DNA from: Nocardia aobensis NBRC 100429
GTDB taxonomy: Bacteria > Actinomycetota > Actinomycetes > Mycobacteriales > Mycobacteriaceae
Assembly: GCF_000308375.1 (NCBI RefSeq)
Contig: NZ_BAFQ01000170.1
Span: 1-50,657 of the forward strand
DNA length: 50,657 nucleotides
Direction: 5' to 3'
Shown: positions 43,935 to 50,657 of the stretch, piece after piece
Layout: the number at the start of each line of letters is the position of its first letter
Position numbering within the stretch: the first letter of the stretch is position 1
Translations under genes and position numbers: made by a program
The notes under the pieces: generated by a model
Told to the model about the DNA's origin: nothing
What the model saw: only the letters and a program-made list of their open reading frames with translations
Databases searched by the model: none

Positions 43935-45134
43935 TCAGCGGGTGGCGATGATCGCCGAACCGTGGCCGAACAGGCCCTGGTTCACAGCGATACCGGCGCG
44001 GGCGTTCTCCACCTGCCGCCCGTCGGCCTGGCCGCGCAACTGCCAGGTGAGTTCGCAGATCTGCGCGATCGCCTGCGCCGGGATGGCCTCACCGAAGCAG
44101 GCCAGGCCACCGCTGGGATTCACCGGCACGCGGCCACCCAAAGTAGTTGCGCCGCTGCGCAACAGCTCCTCGGCGCCGCCGATCTCGCACAGCCCGATGT
44201 CTTCGTACCAATCCAGCTCCAGCGCGGTGGACAGGTCGTAGACCTCGGCGAAGGACAGGTCGGCGGGACCGAGTCCGGCCTCCGCGTAGGCGGCATCCGC
44301 GATCGCGGACCGGAACGACCGCGAGGGCGTATCGAAGGCCACCGCGGAGTCGGTCGCGAAGTCCGGCAGATCGAGAACGGTTTTCGGGAAGGTCGGCGTG
44401 ACCGTCGACAGCGCCCGGATGCGGACCGGATCGGCGATACCGTGGCGGCGGGCGTAGTCCATCGACGTCAGCACCAGCGCGGCGCCGCCGTCACTGGTCG
44501 CGCAGATGTCGAGCAGTCGCAACGGATCGGAGACGATCGCCGAGGCCGCGACCTCCTCGGCCGCGACCTCTTTGCGGTAGCGCGCGTAAGGGTTGTTCAG
44601 GCCGTGCTTGGCGTTCTTCACCTTGACGGCGGCGAAATCGTCGAGCGTTGCCCCGTGCAGCGCCATCCGCCGGCGCGCGTAGAGCGCGAAGTAGATGGGG
44701 TTGGTGGCGCCGAGCAGATGGAAACGCAACCAGTCCGGATCGTCGCGGCGCTCGCCGCCGACCGGCTGGAAGAACCCCTTCGGGGCGGCATCCGCACCGA
44801 CCACGAGCGCCACATCGGTCAGCCCGGCCAGGATCTGGGCCCGCGCGTTGGCGATGGCCTGGGCACCGGAGGCGCAGGCGGCGTAGCTGCTCGAGATCCG
44901 GGCGCCGGACCAGCCGAGCGCCTGGGCGAAGGTCGCACCCGACACGAATCCGGGGTAGCCGTTGCGGATCGTGTCCGCGCCGGCGATGTAGCCGACGTCG
45001 CGGTGGTCGACGCCGGCATCGGCCAGTGCCGCCCGCGCGGCCACCAGGCCGTATTCGACGAAATTGCGACCCCATTTGCCCCACTGGTGCATACCCGCAC
45101 CGAGGACGGCGATATCGCGCTCGTTGTCAGGCAT
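43935..45134 (-). CDS. Lipid-transfer-type thiolase-like protein (Ltp/SCP2-thiolase family)
   Basis: A 399-residue thiolase-superfamily protein. The nucleophile region is SSSYAACASGAQAIANA and the C-terminal loop is VPVNPSGGLACFGEAIPAQA, where the canonical thiolase H-P-x-G is replaced by G-E-A-I. This is the pattern of Ltp proteins such as Ltp2, which act as retro-aldolases in steroid side-chain loss. It overlaps the DUF35 gene by 8 bases. Ltp proteins need a DUF35 partner, so the pair probably forms an aldolase or thiolase complex on acyl-CoA substrates. Confidence 0.85.
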   Translation of the reverse strand: MPDNERDIAVLGAGMHQWGKWGRNFVEYGLVAARAALADAGVDHRDVGYIAGADTIRNGYPGFVSGATFAQALGWSGARISSSYAACASGAQAIANARAQILAGLTDVALVVGADAAPKGFFQPVGGERRDDPDWLRFHLLGATNPIYFALYARRRMALHGATLDDFAAVKVKNAKHGLNNPYARYRKEVAAEEVAASAIVSDPLRLLDICATSDGGAALVLTSMDYARRHGIADPVRIRALSTVTPTFPKTVLDLPDFATDSAVAFDTPSRSFRSAIADAAYAEAGLGPADLSFAEVYDLSTALELDWYEDIGLCEIGGAEELLRSGATTLGGRVPVNPSGGLACFGEAIPAQAIAQICELTWQLRGQADGRQVENARAGIAVNQGLFGHGSAIIATR

Positions 45135-45573
45135 CGACCGGCCTCCACATCCACACCGTGTGCTCCGCTTCCTCGTCCTCGTACAGCACGCCCAGCGCCA
45201 GCTCGACCGGCATGCCCACGGCCAGGTCGTCCACGGTGAGGCCGCGCACGACCTGCCCGAGAATCACCATCTGCTCTTCCTCGAGTTCCACCGCCGCGAC
45301 GACGTACGGCTCGAACGGATCCGGCGACACATAGGGTGCGGGCGGTTTGTAGCGGGCGTCCGCGTACGACCAGATCCGGCCTCGCGTGGAGAACAGATAC
45401 TCGACCAGTTCGGATCCGTCCTTCGGACTCGCGCACTGCGGGTTGCGGCAGGCCAGCGTGTTCCGCGGGAAGTACGGTGTGCCGCAGACCTCGCAGCGAC
45501 TTCCCTGGAGACGTACGGTGCCGTCGTCCGCAGTGAACCAGCCTTCCACGGCGGGGCGTTGTTCTTTCTGCAC
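45127..45573 (-). CDS. DUF35 OB-fold/zinc-ribbon partner protein
   Basis: A 148-residue DUF35 protein. The N-terminal zinc ribbon has CEVCGTPYFPRNTLAC and PQC; the C-terminal OB-fold has RGRIWSYADARY and VVAAVELEEEQMVILGQVV. Such proteins accompany Ltp and thiolase-like enzymes and hold the acyl-CoA substrate. It overlaps the following thiolase-like gene by 8 bases. ATG 45573 begins MQKEQRPAVEGWF, the usual N-terminus for the family. Confidence 0.9.
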   Translation of the reverse strand: MQKEQRPAVEGWFTADDGTVRLQGSRCEVCGTPYFPRNTLACRNPQCASPKDGSELVEYLFSTRGRIWSYADARYKPPAPYVSPDPFEPYVVAAVELEEEQMVILGQVVRGLTVDDLAVGMPVELALGVLYEDEEAEHTVWMWRPVDA

Positions 45574-45704
45574 AGCGCCGACGATATAGGAACACGTTCT
45601 ATTTTGGCGAGGAAATCCGCTCCGCCGATGCGCGCGCCCGGGTACGGTGTGACCGGATCGAGGATGGCCCCCACCCTCGAGTCGATCTGGAGTACCACAC
45701 CGCG

Positions 45705-46493
45705 ATGGGCATGAAAATCATTGACCCGCAGTCGATTCGCAACGTCACGATCGTCGGGGCTCCCGGGGAGACGGCGGCGCTCATCGACCGGCTGCGCCGC
45801 CGGGCCGCCGGAAACGGGTCCCACTCAGCGGTCACCGTCGACTGGGTGACCGACCGCGTCGAGCACACGATTCGCCTGACCGAGCTGTCGAGCCACGCGG
45901 CGATCGCGGAACTCGAACGGGCCGTGCGGACGGCCGACGGGGTGGTCGCGGTGATGAACGCGGCCGCGGCGAGCGCGGCGCGGCTCGAGGCGATTCTGCG
46001 GGTGGCAGACGACCATCAGGTCGCCCGCCTGTGCCTGGTGCACGGACTCGACCATCGCGCGGCGGATTTCGGCCGCTGCGTGCGCACTGTCGCCGCCACG
46101 CGCGGAGCGGTGCCGCTGACGGTGCAGATTCCGCTCGGTATCGGGGCCGCATTCGAGGGCGTCGTCGATCTGATCCCGATGTGGGCACTCGAACCGATGG
46201 CCGTCGAATTCTTCGGCAGCCACTGGCCGGTGGCCGAACAGCGGTATCACGAGCTCGTCGACGCGGTGCTGGCGCAGGACACCGCACGCCCCGGCGTGCC
46301 GAGCACCGGGAAGTTGCCGCCGCAACAGTTGTACGACCGGATCCGCCGCCTCACCCGGATCGGCGACGTGGTGCCCATCCTGTGCGATGCGTCGCCGCGC
46401 ACCGACGACACCGCCGCACTGCTGGACGCGATGGTCCGGTACTTGCCGTCACCGATGCACGTCTGCCAACCGGAGCATGCGCTCGACCAGTGA
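45705..46493 (+). CDS. EF-G-like protein with a degenerate GTPase domain
   Basis: A 262-residue protein that matches only the GTPase (G and G') part of elongation factor G. AFEGVVDLIPMWALE corresponds to the EF-G region GVVDLIxMKA, and VVPILCDASPRTDDTAALLD followed by AMVRYLPSPM matches VPVLCGSA...LLDAVVDYLPSP. The P-loop is lost (VGAPGETAAL instead of GxxxxGKT) and NKxD is replaced by VHGLD. Domains II-V are absent. It is therefore probably not a GTPase. The role is unknown; a ribosome-associated or regulatory function is conceivable. Confidence 0.75.
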   Translation: MGMKIIDPQSIRNVTIVGAPGETAALIDRLRRRAAGNGSHSAVTVDWVTDRVEHTIRLTELSSHAAIAELERAVRTADGVVAVMNAAAASAARLEAILRVADDHQVARLCLVHGLDHRAADFGRCVRTVAATRGAVPLTVQIPLGIGAAFEGVVDLIPMWALEPMAVEFFGSHWPVAEQRYHELVDAVLAQDTARPGVPSTGKLPPQQLYDRIRRLTRIGDVVPILCDASPRTDDTAALLDAMVRYLPSPMHVCQPEHALDQ

Positions 46494-46580
46494 ACGACTG
46501 GGCCGATGAGCGACTCGGCGACGCCGCCGACACCCGCGCGGTGGATTCGGCTCGCCGGTAACGAGCCGAATCCGTCGCGA

Positions 46581-46676
46581 TCACCAACCGGAGCCGGAGC
46601 CACCCGAACCGGTGTTGGCAAGGATGGTGCCGATCACCATCTGCAGGATGCCAGCGACAGAGCCAAGAAATTCCAC
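46581..46676 (-). CDS. 31-residue membrane-like peptide
   Basis: A very short frame with a strong ribosome site: GTCGGAGGACACC then GTG 46676, with GGAGG five bases before the start. The peptide is a hydrophobic helix (EFLGSVAGILQMVIGTILA) followed by a glycine/serine tail (GSGGSGSGW) ending in Trp. It has no Cys and no charged residue beyond the first Glu. It is likely a membrane-associated or secreted small peptide; conservation would decide whether it is real. Confidence 0.6.
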   Translation of the reverse strand: MEFLGSVAGILQMVIGTILANTGSGGSGSGW

Positions 46677-46920
46677 GGTGTCCTCCGACTTTCTCATCCG
46701 CCGAGTGTCCGGCGTAGCGGAGAACCTAGCTCAGCAATCTTGTGAAAGAAAGACATTTCGGAAAATTCGGTACCACTCACGGACACTCCGCAGAACCGGA
46801 ACCCGTGGTGACGCCACCGCGACGCGATACATTACCACTCGGAAAAGTTGCGAACGAGACGGTTTCGAACACTCCGCGACCTTCCGGCAATTGGCGTTTA
46901 CCCCCGGCGGCGCCGGGTAG

Positions 46921-47256
46921 CTCGCGGTCGCCATCTGGGGCAGCGGCGGGGTCGGGCTGATGGCCGGGCATTCGGCGCGGCTGCTCGGCGCCGAACGCGT
47001 GATCGTGATCGACCGCTATCGCGAACGTCTGGCGCTGGCGTTCCCGATGGCCGTCGTCACCAACAAGAGCCTCACGATCCGCAGCGCACAACAGCACGGC
47101 CAGCGCTACGTCCGCCGCATCTTCGACTACATCCAGCCGGGCGACCATCCGTCCTATCTGATCACCCACGACCTCCCGCTGGAGGACGCCGTGCACGGGT
47201 ACGACCTGTTCAAGAACAAACGAGAAGGCTGCGTGCGCGCGATCTTCCGCCCGTGA
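46921..47256 (+). pseudogene. Zinc alcohol dehydrogenase remnant with internal deletion
   Basis: An in-frame fragment of a medium-chain zinc dehydrogenase: VAIWGSGGVGLMAGHSARLL and ERVIVIDRYRERLALA (NAD-binding strand), then directly FPMAVVTNKSLTIRSAQQHG and LITHDLPLEDAVHGYDLF (C-terminal part). The catalytic N-terminus and about 100-150 residues of the middle are missing, and a TAG lies just before the first conserved codons. It is clearly a relic of a gene like the one at 33956-35095. Confidence 0.8.
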
Positions 47257-47365
47257 CGCGAACCGACCCGCGAGCCACTGTTCTCACCCTGCTCAACGAC
47301 GCTCTCGCCAACTCGATTAGCATTTTCGCCGCGTCACATAAGAGCTGAGTGGAGGGTGGGTTTTC

Positions 47366-47704
47366 ATGGCCAAGAAGGTCATCGTCGAGCTGGTGGACGA
47401 CTACGACGGCAAGTCCGATGCCGACCAGACGGTGCACTTCGGCATCGACGGGGTCGAATACGAAATCGACCTGTCGACCAAGAACGCCGAGAAACTGCGC
47501 AAGATCTTCGAGCAGTGGACCGGGTCCGCTCGCAAGGTCGGCCGAAACCGCAAGGGCGCCGTCAAGTCCGGCGCCGCCCGCACGACCCCGGACCGCGAGC
47601 AGACCGCCGCCATCCGGGAGTGGGCGCGCAACAACGGCTACGAGATCTCGAGCCGTGGCCGTATCCACAAGGACATCGTCGAGGCATACAACAAAGCCGG
47701 CTAG
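47366..47704 (+). CDS. lsr2: Lsr2 nucleoid-associated protein
   Basis: A 112-residue H-NS-like protein that silences AT-rich and foreign DNA. The N-terminal oligomerisation domain reads VIVELVDDYDGKSDADQTV and FGIDGVEYEIDLSTKNAEKL; the C-terminal AT-hook-like domain is IREWARNNGYEISSRGRI with the R-G-R DNA-binding motif, then HKDIVEAYNKA. ATG 47366 follows a GGAGGG site. It is a marker of Mycobacteriales. Many actinomycetes carry more than one copy. Confidence 0.97.
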   Translation: MAKKVIVELVDDYDGKSDADQTVHFGIDGVEYEIDLSTKNAEKLRKIFEQWTGSARKVGRNRKGAVKSGAARTTPDREQTAAIREWARNNGYEISSRGRIHKDIVEAYNKAG

Positions 47705-47706
47705 AC

Positions 47707-47721
47707 GACGGTCGGCCCGTC
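47707..47721. terminator. Weak hairpin between lsr2 and the MetE-like gene
   Basis: GACGG and CCGTC form a 5-bp stem in the 15-base gap between two convergent genes. It is a weak terminator candidate. Confidence 0.3.
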
Positions 47722-48754
47722 ACGAATCTGCCAGTGTCACGGCGCGCGCCATGAGCGCGTCCGCGACGGCACGGGGACGACGGCCGAGCCCGCAGGCGCA
47801 GGCGACGCCGTCGACGCGGCGGCCCAGCGCATTTTCGATGGTGTACAGCGTCTTTCGCTGCTCATCCTCGGTCGGCACGTCGTGGACGACACCCGCGTAG
47901 AAGCGGGTGCCCGCGGGCAGGGACAGATCGGCGAGGGGCGCGTAGAACCGGGACTCCGCAGCCGGCGGTCTGTCGCCCGCGGCGAAGGGAACATGGACGT
48001 ACTCCAGCGTGCGTCCGGAAGGCCATTGTCGCGCAACGGAATTGGCCAGGTCGACGAACGGCCGGGCGGTGCGCAGCGGCACGCCCTTGTTGTGCAGGCT
48101 GCCCAAGCACAGGTGCACGCCGATCCGGCTGCCCTCCGGGGCCGCGGCGGCCAGCGCCGCGATTCCCCGGCCCGAGCCCAGCAGCCGCTCCACCATGCGG
48201 TGCGCGGGTTGGGTCAGCGCCATCGCCACCAGCTCCGCGGTGGCCTCCAACTGGATGACGACATCGTCGCCGCCCGTCCGCGCGATGGCGGCGATCTCTC
48301 CCATGGTGGCCTCGGTGAACGCGGTGCGTTCGGAGCGAATTCCATTGGGCCCCAATGCGACGAACGCCAGGGTGAGATCGGTCGGCATGCCGATCTGCAA
48401 CGCGAGTCCGGGCCGGCCCAGATCGGCGCGCACGGCGGAGAAGATCGGCAGCGCTTCGGTCGCTTCCCTGGAATACCCGAGGTCCATACCGTCCCCGATT
48501 GCCGTGCGGCCCTCCGGTACCCGGTATCGAGGTCGATCGCGCCGAGTCCGCCACTCCCCCGCCCGGGTGACCTCGAGCGCGCCCTGGGCGACCAGGTCCT
48601 CCAGGATCGGCCGGACGTAGTATTCGTACCGGCGGGTCTCACCGGTGGGCAGGGTCTGTAACAGCGGACCGGCACCGTCGGCCATCGCCCGCATCGCCTC
48701 ATCCGTGCTCGCGGCGGGGAAGCTCCCCACGAAATGCACGCTGCGCGAAGGCAT
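47720..48754 (-). CDS. MetE C-terminal-like (UROD/MetE superfamily) protein
   Basis: A 344-residue protein similar to the catalytic half of cobalamin-independent methionine synthase. The zinc-ligand pattern is present: His-x-Cys in GVHLCLGS (about residue 212) and a late Cys in ACACGLGRR (about 323); EYVHVPFAAG and AIGDGMDLGY lie in the other expected strands. The usual N-terminal half is missing, as in standalone MetE-like methyltransferases. It may transfer methyl groups to a thiol, but the methyl donor is unknown. It starts MPSRSVHFVGSFPA. Confidence 0.8.
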   Translation of the reverse strand: MPSRSVHFVGSFPAASTDEAMRAMADGAGPLLQTLPTGETRRYEYYVRPILEDLVAQGALEVTRAGEWRTRRDRPRYRVPEGRTAIGDGMDLGYSREATEALPIFSAVRADLGRPGLALQIGMPTDLTLAFVALGPNGIRSERTAFTEATMGEIAAIARTGGDDVVIQLEATAELVAMALTQPAHRMVERLLGSGRGIAALAAAAPEGSRIGVHLCLGSLHNKGVPLRTARPFVDLANSVARQWPSGRTLEYVHVPFAAGDRPPAAESRFYAPLADLSLPAGTRFYAGVVHDVPTEDEQRKTLYTIENALGRRVDGVACACGLGRRPRAVADALMARAVTLADS

Positions 48755-49067
48755 TTACCTATCGTAACCGGTCGGCCGACGCCGCGGGACGCATCGAGAG
48801 ACGGGGGTGGGACGCGGTCGGCGCGGGCCGATCCACATCGGGTGTTTGCACACAATTTACGGGCTCGCATTCTCGGCGAAGCCCGGGCGGCCGCGATCGC
48901 CCCTAGACTCGCTGCCACGTCTCGCACCTCGAGACGACTCGTCGTTCGACCAGCGCCGTGCGAACACCGTCCCGCGCCTCGCCGAGGCGCCACCCAGCTG
49001 TCCGGGCTCGATCCGGTGCACCCGTGCCGCCGGTGAACCGCCCCGGACCGTCCCCCGGGAGGTAACG
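48755..49067. other. Leader region between the MetE-like and WS/DGAT genes
   Basis: About 313 bases without a convincing gene. The long plus frame continuing into the WS/DGAT gene reads as low-quality protein before ATG 49068. TTGCACACAATTTACGGG around 48844-48861 is a possible promoter element, but it is weak. Confidence 0.45.
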
Positions 49068-50576
49068 ATGGCCGTCTCGCCCAGCTCCGTCTCGCACGCG
49101 GAAGGGACCACCGTCCACCTCCGGACGCCGGGCGAATCGTTCGCCACCGGACCGCAGCGCGCGGCGACGCCGCCGTCGACCACGATCCCCGCCGCGGCGG
49201 AATCCGGACCGCCACGGCAGTTGAGCGCGCTGGACCTGCATCTGCTGGACAGCGAAACCGCCTCGGCGCCCATGCATATCGGCGCCGTCATGCTGCTCGA
49301 CTCGGGCCGCGGGCCGCGCGGCGCCCTGGACGTCGGCACCCTGCGGCGGCTGTTCGCCGCCCGGCTGCACCTGGTGGCGCCGCTGCGCCGCCGGGTCCGC
49401 ACCGTGCCACTGGGCCTCGACGAGCCGTACTGGGACGACTGCGCCACCGTCGACCTGGGTTTCCACGTGCGCGAGGTGCGACTACCCGACGGGGCGACCG
49501 ACGCCGACCTCGCCGACTATGTCGCCCGCCGCCACGCTCAGCCGCTCGACCGATCCCGTCCGCTGTGGGAGTGCCACCTGGTCTCCGGACTCTCGGGCGG
49601 CCGCCAGGCGGTCTACACGAAGGTGCACCACGCGGTGATCGACGGCGTATCCGCGGCGGAGATCATGGGGGCGATCCTCGACATCTCCGAAACACCGACG
49701 CCCACACCGCCTCCCGAGGCCGGCATCCGCCGTGACCGCACGCCGTCGATGGTGGAGATGCTGGCCCGCAGCGCTCCCAAGGCGGTGACCCGCCAATCTG
49801 CTCGCACGCGTGCCGCGCTCGACGCGGTCCCGACCCTGCTGCGCACCCGGGACGCCTTCCGCGCCAAACACGACGCCGTCCCGTTCAACCACCCGCTCAC
49901 CACGACCCGCAGCGTCGCCTACACCTCGCTGCCCCTGGATGCGGTCAAGGCGATCAAGAAGTCGATCGACGGCACGGTCAACGATGTCGTGATGGCCCTG
50001 TGCACCTCGGCACTGCGCAACTGGATGCTCGACCGCGAAATCCCCGTCGACCGGCCCCTACTGGCCGCGATCCCGGTCTCGGTGCGCACGCCCGAACAGT
50101 TCGGCACCGCGGGAAATCAGTTCTCGCTCATGCTGTCCCCGCTGCCGATCGGTGAGCACGATCCGCACGCCCGGCTGAAACTGCTGCACAACAATCTGCT
50201 CGTGGCCAAGGACCGATTCGGCAGACAGCCACCGACCCTGCTGCACGAACTGACCACATTGCTCACACCGGCCCTGCACGGCCTGCCGACGCGGGCGCTG
50301 CTGCGCGCCGCCGCCCCCACCCTCCCTCTGGTCAACCTGATCGTCTCGAACGTCCCAGGACCGCAGATTCCGCTGTATCTCGACGGCATTCGCGTGCTGG
50401 CCAGCTATCCGGTCTCGGTGCTCACCGAGTTGTCCGGCAGCCTGAACATCACCGTGATGTCCTACGACGGGCACCTCGATTTCGGCATCGTCGCCTGCCC
50501 GGAGGCCGTTCCCGACGTCTGGGACCTCACCACACACCTCGCGGATGCGCTGGCCGAGTTGCAGCAGAGCTCGTGA
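49068..50576 (+). CDS. Wax ester synthase/diacylglycerol acyltransferase (WS/DGAT)
   Basis: A 502-residue acyltransferase that makes triacylglycerol or wax esters from acyl-CoA. The catalytic motif is HHAVIDG (about residue 187), with RPLWECHLV before it and the conserved C-terminal LIVSNVPGPQIPLYLDG. The first 45 residues are a low-complexity leader. ATG 49068 has GGGAGG six bases upstream. Such enzymes are typical of oil-storing mycolate actinomycetes. It appears to be expressed alone. Confidence 0.95.
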   Translation: MAVSPSSVSHAEGTTVHLRTPGESFATGPQRAATPPSTTIPAAAESGPPRQLSALDLHLLDSETASAPMHIGAVMLLDSGRGPRGALDVGTLRRLFAARLHLVAPLRRRVRTVPLGLDEPYWDDCATVDLGFHVREVRLPDGATDADLADYVARRHAQPLDRSRPLWECHLVSGLSGGRQAVYTKVHHAVIDGVSAAEIMGAILDISETPTPTPPPEAGIRRDRTPSMVEMLARSAPKAVTRQSARTRAALDAVPTLLRTRDAFRAKHDAVPFNHPLTTTRSVAYTSLPLDAVKAIKKSIDGTVNDVVMALCTSALRNWMLDREIPVDRPLLAAIPVSVRTPEQFGTAGNQFSLMLSPLPIGEHDPHARLKLLHNNLLVAKDRFGRQPPTLLHELTTLLTPALHGLPTRALLRAAAPTLPLVNLIVSNVPGPQIPLYLDGIRVLASYPVSVLTELSGSLNITVMSYDGHLDFGIVACPEAVPDVWDLTTHLADALAELQQSS

Positions 50577-50643
50577 TGCGGCGCACGACCCTTTGGTAAT
50601 ATGACTCTCCGATACTGAGAACGTCATATACGCGAGGGGTCCG

Positions 50644-50657
50644 ATGGTGGACGATCC
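50644..50657 (+). CDS. Start of a further gene, cut by the window edge
   Basis: ATG 50644 is preceded by CGAGGGGTCCG, a good ribosome binding site, and begins M-V-D-D. Only four codons are visible, so nothing can be said about its product. Confidence 0.4.

Overview
The window is GC-rich, tightly packed DNA from a mycolic-acid-containing actinomycete, most likely Nocardia or a close relative. This rests on the Lsr2 nucleoid protein, a WS/DGAT wax-ester synthase, a mycofactocin locus, an Rv1264-type adenylate cyclase, a LysB-like esterase and many start-stop overlapping operons. No rRNA, tRNA, CRISPR array or insertion sequence was recognised. All calls come from reading the sequence; no database was searched.

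Layout. 1-8008 (minus): the first 2669 codons of a non-ribosomal peptide synthetase, C-A-PCP-C-A-PCP-C-A, running off the left edge. 8009-8784: an apparently non-coding leader with a 14-bp palindrome. 8785-8982: a small hypothetical gene. 9164-13533: a mycofactocin locus (mftR, operator, mftA, mftB, mftC, mftD, coupled SDR) without mftE or mftF. 13589-16436: a three-gene minus operon (resolvase-like protein, one-TM peptide, winged-helix protein), a divergent Xre regulator and a Nudix hydrolase. 16816-21831: DUF5996, DUF4185, a small hypothetical, a GH25-type muramidase with cell-wall repeats, a DUF4232 lipoprotein and a LysB-like esterase. 21836-23801: a SigF-type sigma factor divergent from an Rv1264-like adenylate cyclase. 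23805-25486: a secreted alpha/beta hydrolase and an IclR regulator.

25768-33431 is the most notable region. It is one co-directional operon with an ABC importer, a desulfinase that keeps the DszB Cys-His-Arg triad, two SsuD-like FMN monooxygenases, a class II aldolase and a signal-less substrate-binding-protein homologue. It looks like an uncharacterised organosulfur import and desulfurisation cassette, probably controlled by the divergent IclR protein through TTCC-N6/7-GGAA palindromes.

33464-37433 holds a GlcG/HbpS protein, a formaldehyde-dehydrogenase-like zinc ADH, a cold-shock-domain protein and small hypotheticals. 37446-45573 looks like an alcohol or fatty-acid catabolic block: a PucR regulator with a palindromic operator, a GMC oxidoreductase and an aldehyde dehydrogenase (AlkJ/AlkH-like), an AlkK-like acyl-CoA ligase with an N-terminal frameshift, and an Ltp/DUF35 pair. 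45705-50657 contains a degenerate EF-G-like GTPase domain, a 31-residue peptide gene, a zinc-ADH pseudogene, lsr2, a MetE-like protein, a WS/DGAT and the start of one more gene.
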